Below, piece after piece: positions 49,301 to 61,300 of a DNA stretch of 64,000 nucleotides; the stretch's first letter is position 1; each line of letters starts with the position of its first letter. The DNA lies in assembly GCF_004210375.1 (NCBI RefSeq), contig NC_134837.1, forward strand, positions 165,457,310 to 165,521,309, read 5' to 3'. This stretch comes from Tachypleus tridentatus (lineage: Eukaryota > Arthropoda > Merostomata > Xiphosura > Limulidae). A program made the translations under genes and the position numbers. The notes beneath the pieces are model-generated. The model did not search any database and was not told the origin of the DNA. It saw only the letters and a program-made list of their open reading frames with translations.

Positions 49301-52300
49301 ATGATAATATTCTATTTCACACAAACCTAATTTGAAGTTATAATTTTCCAAAACTGAAAATATATTTCCAATGGGTAATTACCTTTCCTCACAGATACAA
49401 CTTTTCTTGTTCAGTACTGTCCTCTATATGCAAAATTTTTTTTGCATGCTGCAAGACTTAAGCTACCATACCCCATGATAAACATGGTGCAACTGCATCC
49501 TACAACATACAACAAACCTTCACCAACAGAAGCGTGATACACCAACCAGATGTATGCGACTCCCTTTATTCAATTCTACCATTTCATGTTTTGGAAGAAA
49601 ATGGAAACACCAGTTTTCAGCAGGAAGGAATAATTGGAAGTGTGAGTAAAGGTAAGTACCTATCAGAAATACATTTCAGTACAGGAAAATTATAGCTTCT
49701 CACAGATATAGTTAGAATCCCACATTTAACCATGAAGGATGAAGGAACCTATGCAACAAAAAAAAGAAGCATTCAAAGAACATTTGAAAAGGCAAGATCC
49801 TCACAGTATAGAATCCTATGTGGGAGATTGCACTATTTCCGTATCAGGAATATTCTATACTCAGTGTGGAAAGAGATGTAAACATCTGTGGAAAATGTGA
49901 AAGAACACACGCAAAAGGGAGAGAACAATGTTTGGATAGGGATCCAAACTACCTGATATTGGAAGCTAAATCCCTTGGAAAATAGTAATGTGGGAGAGAG
50001 AAAAAGAATTCACCCCAGGGTGTAGAGTGACTAGGGTGCATCAAACCATATGTGGCAAGTCAACTGCATTCAAACTCACCCACCAGCAACTGACATCCAT
50101 GTGGGGACAGGAAAAAGATTATACCATTTTCACCTCAAATTCAGCAGACCAGAGGGAAATATACCCATTAATCTGTGAACAGGACACAGTATGGCAAAGC
50201 GATACAATATTTTACCAATCTGGGAACCAGACATCTGATGATCTGAATAAGAAAGATGTTCCTGTATTGTAAATATCCCATTCAAAACCATTAAACAGAT
50301 CAGATAGGAATGACTTACACTGCAGTAACATCCTTGGCATATGAAAATTTAAGGGCTAGCTCAAAAAAAAGAACTGTAGTAAACAGCAAGTTCATCCACT
50401 GTGATCCACCACATAGTAACAGGGAATGTGTGAGCAAGTGAGTGAGGGAACAGAGACACCTGCAATACATGTGTGATGACATATATTGATTAGTCTAGCT
50501 CTGAATCCATAACCCAGCCACTGGGAACTGACATTCATGTATGGGAAAGATGAGGGGTGAACTGCAAAGCTATGAAGCATGAGACTGGAGGACATTTCCT
50601 AATTTACATCAACAAAATATTACCATTCTACTCTCAACTGAAAGCATTCAGTATTGATTTCATCATACAGTAAAACCTGTCTAAGGCGGAATTGCACGAG
50701 ACTAAGTAGAATTTCCAGCTTAAGCAGGTTTTCCAGCTTAGATGTAGTAAACATGCATTTCCTTAATGATATATAATTTTTGAGCAGAATGTCATACTTG
50801 CTTGATTCAAGGAAAGCAAGACATTTGTGAATAACGTTATTATACTGTTTATGCTATATTTATTAGAATAAACACAAAAACAGACATTCATAACATACAC
50901 AAGTACACAAAATCTTAAATTTATTTGAAGTGTCCAATTTCAACTGTTTCATTTTTTTTAATAGGCTTTCTCATGCAGTTAAAAGAGAAAGCCAATTATA
51001 TAACCTTTTCATGAAGTTCATTTTCTCCCTTCATTTTTGCATACAATTTGATAGTGTTAATATAACTTAACACTTGCAATATAGTAGGAATTTTTATTTC
51101 CTCACTATCTTTTAAAATTAGGGAAGACAGGAATTTTGTTTTCATGAGAATTATTTAAAGAGTAGAATTTTGCATTAAAAGACAAATATATTTCTACAAA
51201 TCATGAATCTACTTTAACTGCAAATGTAATGACGGCAGAAAAAGAACAAAATATATTTTACCAATACTTACTGTAAGAAAATGTCTGAGAATTTATTAAT
51301 ATTTAAACAAGTTATTAATTAAACAAGAATTTATTAATACTTAAAGAACTTATTAATTAAATAAGAAATTAATATATAATTAAAAACATTTTTTCTGCCT
51401 TACTCAGGTTCTAATCCTACTTGTTGATAGATGAGGTAGATGAAAGTTTTCAGTCCACATTACACAGGTTTTGCCATATAGATGGCTTTTTAATAGAGAA
51501 ATCTTAATATAATGCTGCAAAATTGATATTTTCCAGCTTGTACATGTTTTCACCCTATGCAGTTTCTGCCTTAGACAGGTTTTACTGTATATATATATAT
51601 ATAATCACATTCAGAAGGATGCTTCCACAGTCCACCACTCCAGTGGCTTGGAACTGGAAAGTGATAAGGATTCTCATATTATACTGGAAGAAAAAAAAAG
51701 GGAGAAAATGCAGTGGAAAGTCTGGAGGAATATCAACATCAGAAACAGTGCAACAGATGACTACAAAAATCATATTCTGAAAACCTGATCACTCATGATT
51801 TATTCAATCTAAGGTATGGCAAGGAGAGGCACATATCTGATTCTGCTTTACCCATGTAGTTCATGGGTTAATTCAGTCTGGAATGGACATATACTGAGGA
51901 AAGACCTACAAGTAATTTTGTGGAACACTCCATCTCAACAGTGTGTAATTAATGGCCATGTACATTACAACTGTTAAATCATCATGACCTAACATAGATT
52001 TGACTGGTCTTAGTATACCTGAACAGATATCTCTTGCCACAGAAAAATAAGTATATACACAAAAAATAATTTACCCAGTATCAGCCACACTAAAGTCTAA
52101 AGAATGGCAACAGGTGGAAGACAATAACCTGACAAGAAAGAAACAGCAAATTGATGCAGATAGTAGGTGAGGAAATTTTGCATGCTCCATTGAAGATTTT
52201 TTTTCCAATAGACAATGGAGATGAGATGCCAGGGAAAAGGTAAGGTGCCTAATGTAGTGAGCAGACAATTGCCACAAAATGAAGAGGCTGGAATTGGCAC

Positions 52301-55300
52301 ACAGAAGGAAAATGTAGGGGCAAAAAAAACAATGAAGAGCACATATGGGACATAGTATTCTATACAGATCAGACTGGGAAAATAGGTAAGAAATGGATGA
52401 AAAGGAAATCTGAGAGGAATTACCCTAATGAGCATCTAAAGTTTTTGGAAGGAAAGGTTAATCTGGACAGAGAACAACATACTTGGAATATTACAGGATA
52501 CGTGAAATGTCAATGGCAAGTATATCTCTGACCAATGATATCCATAGGCCAAGAAGAGAAGGAAATAAGTCTAAAGTGGTAAGTGAAAAATTGAGCACAA
52601 GGATAGAGGTTTAAGCAGAGGCAAAGTAAGACAGTGAAGAATCATACAAACATCACAATCACGAAGGACCACATGCCAGGGATATCAACTAATCCAGAAG
52701 TAACAAAATAATGATAAGAGGGCAGAAAAGGTGTAAACATTTTATGGTACTGAGGAAAACAAAAACTATGGAATAACGCAGCCCTGTACTCCATGATTAA
52801 GGAGACAGAAGTCCTCTCATCAAACAGCCCTGTGAAAAAATCCATAAGAGGAGGAGCAGGTGAAAACCACAACCAAAAGACCAATGGCAGAAGATGTTCC
52901 ACATATACTGATAAACATCTATAGAGAAAGGGCAAATGGAATATGCTAAAAATGAAATGACTTGCTTTGACAATCCAGATCTCTTTACCATGGACTGGAT
53001 ATAAACTAGACATGAAGATGGAGGATAGGAAGGTCTGGATAAAAATGCTAGTGACAGAGGTTTATGTACAAGGGTAGAGTAAGAACAAAAGGCAATAGTG
53101 GAGTAGACTGAAGATGAAGCATCCATGGAAACCATTCTTATGCTGGTTAGTAAGGAAAAATCAGAAGGACTTGACATGGAGTGGTGTGTATGATCAAAAA
53201 CACCCTGGGAAGGAAATGGATGGAAGGATACACATAAAGGAAGTTGATGATCTAGTCCTGAATGCATCAAAAGCAACTGCTAGTGGATGAGGAACAAGAG
53301 ACTAAAACAAAGGTAAGTTGGTATTAAGGAATGTGGCAAATGCATTCACATGAAAAGTTTTACCACTGAAGACATGGCTGCTGGAAAATATGAGTCGAGA
53401 GACCATTCCATCGAATAACTTTGTCTGGTTTGGAAAGATAATCAATAATCTTTGATAAAATTGAATGCACCTGAAACATAACATCCTCCAAACCCCCCCC
53501 CCCAAAAAAAAATAAAAAAAATAAAAAAAAATAGAGAGATCCAAAGTTTGACCACAAAAGGAATGGGAACAGTTGTAACCTTGATGATTTGTATAAGCTA
53601 TCACTGTAGAGTGACAGAATGGGGTATGGCAAGAAGCTCCAGGATACCGATGTGGTAAGACCTTTTGGTCAGAGACCACTGACTTGAAAGTTGCTGATTG
53701 ATCCATGCCCCCCACCCATAGATGGAATCATCCTTAAAGTTGTTCAAATGCAGATAAGGGAAAAGAAAGAGATCCTTGACAAGGGAAGAAGGAAGGGGAA
53801 ACAGGAGCATTCAAATGATGCCATGCAAAGTTCCATTTGCTGTACAGAGTCCACTGAAGAGGTCCCATATGCAGTCATCCCAATGGAATAAGGGTTTCCA
53901 AAGAATATCACACCTTTAAAAATATTACCTTGTGAGCAATAATAGAGGCAGAATTAAGGATGTGAAGAACTGAAAGCTCTATCAAATGAAGTTGAAGAAG
54001 AGAAGGTTGGGCCAGGATCAAATGGGTTTTTAAAAAGACACCCATGTGGATAAGATATTGTGTAGGTATAAAGAATTATTTCTCCAACTTGGTTAACAAC
54101 CCAAACCAGTTTCCTCTAAAATAAGCAGATGCTTTTAATGGCCAAACTCTCATTCAGAATGAGCTAATAGAAGCCAGTTTCCATGTACTTGTGTAAGCAC
54201 AGCCCCTGAGCATGTATATGTTTGAGAAAATCTTTGATTACTCAACAAAAAAAGATACAGGGTCAAAGCAAGCTCAAAGGGAATGGCACATTAGTGATAC
54301 ATTACCCCATGATAAACAAATAGAAAATAATGCCCTGAATTAGTTGATACAAGAATATGCAGATAAGAATTTAAGATGCCTAAGGGTAGAAAATGACTTC
54401 ATGCTAAAGGGAGAAAAAACCAAAAATTGACTGAGGCAGGACAAATCAGTCACAAGCTGCAAAGTCCATGGTTTTCATGGGTACCACAAATATCTGGAAT
54501 AAAAACCTGAAGAAGGATAAGGTACAGGATTAATGACATTCTGGGAAAGAGAATTCTCTACCGCTTTGGACATATGTTAACTTGTGAGAGGATTCTGAGG
54601 CAATTTAAAGGATATGGGTACCAAAGATTATGTAGGAGGGGAAAGAGAGTGAATGAAAAGTCTCTTGTTTAATACCCAAATGAAATAAAAAGATTGGTGA
54701 CAAAATTGTACAATATGGAAATCAGTAAAGCAAATCTCCAACTGGATTGGAACTTGCAGGGAAGTCAGTGGTACTGTTGGCAACATATCGATCTTCACTA
54801 ATAATATAAGTGGAGACATTCTTAGTGGTAGGAACTAGAAAAGACTGGGAAGAAGTGTGATAGGAAACAGTAAGAGGGGATTGTCTAGGCTTAGAATGAG
54901 ATAAATGATCAATCAAAGAAGAAACAGTTAGCTACTGTCTTACAGATTCCACTTGGGGTTCTGAAGCCTCAGGAATATCTACAAAAATATACCTTTGGAG
55001 TAAAGGAGACACATGTAAGGCCCAAAGATAGGTAACTGGTAAAGGAACTTGTAACAATACAGCATCTCTACCCAGAAGACCTCAACAACAGAGAAACAAT
55101 GTTTAAGAAAATAACTATAAAAAGACAAATGTCTCAACATGGAGGCAATCAGAAAAACGGTGTTCCTCAAAACAATCCTCAGGATCTACGTGGAACACAT
55201 TTAAAAGGAGGCAAATAGTGGATCAGTACCACAGGAAAAAAAATAGAGAAGACAAAGGTGAGAAAATTGGGTATTGGATAAATGAACAGGACGATCAGAG

Positions 55301-58300
55301 TTTGACGAGAAAACTCACTTGTAGAGAAAAATATATATGTAAAAATGGCTGGTTTTACATATATAGGATCAGAGTTTCTCTCACACAAATGGACAAAAAA
55401 TGATTCCAAGTGTTGAATGTCAAGAAATGAAAATTCAGCTTCATGGTATGCTAAAGCAATCTGATCCAAAAACTGTGAAGGGAAAGGCATACAAGCACCC
55501 TCACATGTCTGATATACAAAACATTCTGCATTAACCCTAATATCTAGGGAGGGGGAAAAACATCAAAACTGAAAGTGGGAGATATAAAAGTAAAAAGAAA
55601 GGAAAAGGATTATAAGATACCTTGGAAACTGATAAACCATAACACACCTGAGAAATCATATACAAAAAAGCCTTACAAGGCCAAACTGATCCTGCAGTAG
55701 GGGCACTGAAAACAGAAAAATAAGGTGAAGGAAAAAGGTTGTCAAATTCCTGGTCATAAGGAACATGTATGGTATGTTCATGAGGAAAATGGACAACATT
55801 AGAAGCAGATTGACTCATATAATGGTCAATCTCTCATGAAACAAGAGCCAATAATTCCAAAATTATGTTCCCTGTCCCCACCTGCTAACTTTGTAAGTGT
55901 GCTGGAAGATGATATTACTTCCAAAGTGGAAAGATGATCTTTGGTATTCATTGTTAAATATGAATAACCAAACAAAACAGTGTTAGAATAAATAAATAAA
56001 AAACTATAAAAAGTAAGCTATATCTTTATGTTCATCAACAAGTTATAAATAAAAATAATAGTTCCACTTTGGAATAAATTATAAAACAGTTCAATCAATC
56101 AACACTGAGAAAATCTCAAAACTATGCAACAAGTTTCAAAAAATGTGTTTGAAGAACAAAAAGAAAAATATCTTGGCATGAACACTGATAAACAAGAAGT
56201 GACAGTTTAGTAGACTAATGGGGGAGTAGGGTCACATGATGATTTACATGCAAGATACACTTGACCTATGTTGATCATAGGGTATGTGGAAGCTCAAGAC
56301 TTGTAGCATGCAAGAAGACTTTTGCATACAGAGGGCAAAACTGAATAAGAATAGTTGCATTTGTAAAAATATGTAATGCATCATATATTAGAATTAAGAT
56401 ATCATAACTACTTCTACTGGATATTTGGTAAAAGAAATTGAAGTAAAATAAAACATCGTTAATTCTTCTATCAAATTTTATTTTAATATTGTAAACAAAT
56501 ATAGTTTTGTTTAAAATGATGTTAAAAGTTATGATTAAAGTACACCAAAAAGGTTATTCAGGGTAATTGTTGATTTTTCAATACCTTTGAAATCTTTTTA
56601 ATATGTTCTAAGTAAGCTACAAAAAAATCATTGTTGTTTTGTTTAATTTAAATCCTTATTACACTATATTTGTAATATAAAAAAATCTTACTTCTATATT
56701 GTATTTTTTTTCGGTTTCATCTAAATTCTTTTTCAAATCTTGTAACTGATTCTGTACTTCACTCAGGGATTTTTGTAGTTCACTGACATTTGCCCTCAAA
56801 TCTCTCTTATCTTCAAGATGGTGCTGACACTTCAATTCAGCCTGATGAAGAGCATCATCTAAGTATTCCAACCTCTTTTGTACTGCAACCTTTTCAACTT
56901 CTAGCTGTTCTATTTTATACTTTAGGTCTGATACTTCCTTCTTTGCATTGTTCTTCATCACCTACAGAATCACTTAATATTTAGAACCTTACTAAACAAT
57001 TATCTAAAAGTGTAAAGATTAGGGCCAGTGTTATTATCCAAGTAAGTAAAAAAAAGAAAAAAGTGATAATTATGTTAGATATTTTATTTTATTGCAAAGG
57101 ATTTTTATTAGTCTAGGTTTCTTTGCTTTTGTTATAAGAGAAAGTACCTTGAACAGTAAGGTACTTAAAAGCAGCTCTTAACTTTAAAAAATCTGTTTAT
57201 GTAATATACTTTACTAATTTTTTTCCCCTCTAATTTGTGTTATTTCTTCATATAAACTAGCTGGGATGCCTGTACCCTGTTTTTTTTTTTTTTTTTAATT
57301 TCGCACAAAGCTACATAAGGGCTATCTGGACTAGCCGTCACTAATTTTGCAGTGTAAAACTGGCGGGAAGGCAACTCATGGGCTACTCTTTTGCCAACGA
57401 ATAGTGGGACTGACTGCCAAATTATAACACTCTCATGGCTGAAACGGCGAGCATGCCTAGTAATACTGGGATTTGGACCCACAATTCTCAGATTATGAGA
57501 CGAGCACTTTAACCTCCTGGCCATGTCAGGGCCCTGTGCCCTGGACAGAAGTTATGTGAATTCTTGATTAATGAAAGGTTATCTTAAGACATGAAAAGTC
57601 GTTTCCTTTATATATAATTAAAAAAAAAAACCAACAACCAAAACACTAAAAAAACCAGCAAAACACAAAATGTGAAACTGTACAATTGTATACATCTTCT
57701 CCTGGACCCAACAAACTTTCATGTATAATTTGGTAAATATCTATCAACAGGGGCAAAGTAGTGGTAAAAAAAATCATGCGAAAACACCCGTAAAACAACA
57801 AAATACAATATTGAAAATTTGTGTTTATTTCCCCATGGACCAAATAAGCCTCCATATCAATTTTGGTGAAGATCCACCCACACCTTGCAAAGTATTTACA
57901 TGGACATACAACAGACCGTACTATTATATTTATATAAATAGTGCCAGTGCATCAGATATGCATGTAATATATGTATATGTTTTTCTTATAGCAAAGCCAC
58001 ATTGGGCCATTTGCTGAGTCCACTGAGGGGAATCGAACTCTTGATTTTTGCATTGTAAATCCAAAGAGTTACCACTGTACTAGTGGGGGGACACGTGTGA
58101 TATATTCATGATGTCATATCTGCACCCTAAGAATGGAGAAAAATAAAGTTATCCATGGCAAGAAATGGGAAAATCGTGACCCCTATTGCAAATCTATATG
58201 CACACAGGATAAATGTTTTGTGAAGTTAGGGGCTGCACATTACATAATAAAAAGTTTTTCTAGTATCACTCAAGCAAGAGTTATATTATATTATGATTAT

Positions 58301-61300
58301 TTAGTTTACCTGATTAAGTTTGGTCTTGTTAATTATAACCTCATGTAAGTCTCTGCAACATTAAACTATCAATGTTTGGCTTTGCTTATCTTCTGTCATG
58401 ATTATTGGTGTTTTAATTTAAAAAAAAAAAAAGAGAAATATGGAATGAACAGAACGTGATTGAATGATGTTTACATTATTATTTACAATGAGTGACAGAT
58501 GGGAAATCAGCATATACCACATTTGGGCACCCATTATCAGATTAAATACTATATAACACCCTAGATCAAGAGGAAAGTATTCCTTCCTTATTTCACAGAA
58601 TGGTATGGTACATTACTATTAAAAGAGAGTAAGCCATAAATTGGAAAGGGAAAAATTTTCTTTTTACTGCAAAATATTTACAATGATATATTTATTAATT
58701 ATATCTAAATAATGTTATTCTGTATCAGATATTAAAGGATTCTCAATTTATAATTCTACTGGATAAATAGTGTTAATAAGGATTATGTATACTGACTAAA
58801 TCATCTATATATTTGTAAGTTAAGGTAAAAATAACTGGATTTGCATAGCTTTCAATAAATTTATTTTCATAAAAGTAAATATATAAATTTCGTATACAAA
58901 AAGAATAATTAGCTCCTATTGAAACTCCTGTTACTTGTTTAAAAACCTGTTGTTTTTTTCAATACTCCATGAAAACATTCATATCATATCTTCCAGCAGT
59001 TATAGTATGATGCTTTAAATTAAAACTAGCAATATGGTAAAAGCTTTGAAACAAAAACATTAACCACTGATTTTTGGCTACAGGAAAATAAAAAGTTTTG
59101 TTTTTTCCTAATCCTAGGAAGAAAAAATTTTCTGAAAGTAATACATTTTCAATATGGACCAAACAGTGTGATTACATAATTTAAACATCAAACACTAGTG
59201 ATATTAGATCATCAAATGCACACAGTTTTTAATGTATGCTTTACTCACCATTGTTTCTTCTTGCAAATGACTTAACTGTTCTTTGAAATGTTCAGTTTCT
59301 CTCTGACTCAGGGCAAGTTGTTCCTGCAACTTCATTGCTTTTTCTTCTACTCTTTCTTTGTCTTTCCTTGCTTCCTTAAGCAGAGCATCTAGTTCTGAAG
59401 TAGCATTTGCATTTTTTTCACGATAAAGCTCCTGCACCTACAATTCAGAAATTGAAGACTTCAAATAAACTTTTTCTGATACTGTCAAGAAAGTAAAATA
59501 CTTATTACTTACTCTTCCATTCTCACTTTCAATATTATAGTATTGGTATATTGAGATGTTCTTATATTCCTCAAAATTCTTACTCTGAGAACTATTAAAA
59601 TTGTCTTAATATCACTGGAAGTTCACTTTAAAGTAGAGTGGATTAGATGAATACATAATGACTTCTATTGCTTTGAGAAAATATGTTCAATAATAATTCT
59701 GAAATTTAACACATAATTCATAATAGTAACATAGCAATGAAAAGTTCTTAAAACCTGAGACTAATCTTAATAACTGGAGTTTGGTAAAATCTTAAGATAT
59801 ATTAGCATAAATAGCAAGTAACTCTTTACAGAATTAGAATTGTTAACATCACAATGTTTGATTTTTCATTGTAAGAAAACTAATATTACATACTCTTTTC
59901 CCAAAATAAAATGATGCAGAAGAATTGGTTAGCTTTACCTTTTGTTGTTCACTCTCCAACTGTAACTTAAGTTGATTTATCTCTATGTTTTTTGCTGAAA
60001 GTTGCTCTAAACTTTCTGCAAGTTGTGTGTCCAGAAGCTGTTTGTCAGCCTTCACACTCTCAACTGTTGAACTAAGCAGCCACACTCGATCATGAAGAAC
60101 TTCTTGCTGTTTCTGGTACTCCTGCGCTTCCTCTTTGGCTGCTTGCAGAGCTGTTGTCAATTCATCTTTCATCAGAATCAGTATTTCCTGCTGATCTTGA
60201 CTGTTCTGGAAAAGAAATCATATTTTAATGCACCAATATGTTTGTACAAATGTTAGAGTAGACTGTAATATGTACATAAATGTTTCATATATGAGCAAAC
60301 TATTACATTTGTAAACAAACTTATATTAAAATGTTTGTTAAAACAAGAGGCATAGCATAAAACTACATATAATTAGTTCTTAATATTCACATCAGGTTAT
60401 TTTAAATGAAACATTGTTTTACAACTATTTTTGCACTGTACTTACACATGTATGAATTTGATATTAACATTTCAGTTACAGAAACAGTGTGTATGCATCT
60501 ATAAAAATATATCTATATTAATAATAATCTGAAATATTAAATTTTATCTACTCACTTTAAAACTATGATAAAGTAAGAACCATAAATAATCAAACATGTA
60601 ATAATGGTTCATTTGGGTTGAGAAATTTTTTTACATAAACATGTAATGTTACTACAGTAACAGATGTTTTTTCTCCAGTTTCAGATATCGCAATTTTTTC
60701 TAAACATCTGTGCTGCATAAAACAAATTCAAATATTAACATCAAAGTGAGGAAAAATCTACTTCAAAGCATTTTTTTCTCAAAAGTATATAGTATTCTGA
60801 ATTACAAATTGTCACTTATGTGTTTAGTTCTTGCTACTTCAACTTATTTAATTACATTGTGCTTGTCAGATAAATCAATATAGTGACTAAGAGGAATACA
60901 CTAACTGATGATTCATATTACAAATAAAGAGTAAGTGAGGTGAGGAACAAACAGTTCATTCATGAACATACTGGTGGGTCTGCATGCAACATTCAGTGTA
61001 CCTATTACTTATAACTACTCATTCAGTATTGAAGAACATCAAAATTAGAAAATTAATCTGTAGTTGAAGCAAATATCTTAAAGTCCTTGTTCAATCTTTG
61101 TTTCAAACTCTTTAAAAGATTGCATGTTTGATTTCTAAACATTTATATTGCAATGATCACCATTTCTTTCAGGGCATTTCCTAAATTCTTCAATTTAAAT
61201 ACAGAAAGTTAGTTTGCTTGTTCGTAACGTCAGGAAATGTTTTAAACATCATAAAATGGTTTACAGTCTTCTTCAGAATAATATTCATTTAAACTCCTTC

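Larger units (their letters stand above)
49376..56380 (-). mobile_element. DIRS-type tyrosine-recombinase retrotransposon, decayed
   Basis: Inverted terminal repeats at about 49376-49496 and 56248-56380 (for example GCATGCAAGAAGACTTTTGC at 56307 against GCATGCAAAAAAAATTTTGC read on the minus strand from 49448). Between them, in order on the minus strand: gag-like frames, RT, RNase H, a connection region and a tyrosine recombinase. This gene order plus inverted ends defines DIRS. Stops and frameshifts throughout. It sits in the SPECC1L D-E intron in the same direction as the host gene, and carries a 920 bp DNA transposon. Confidence 0.9.
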
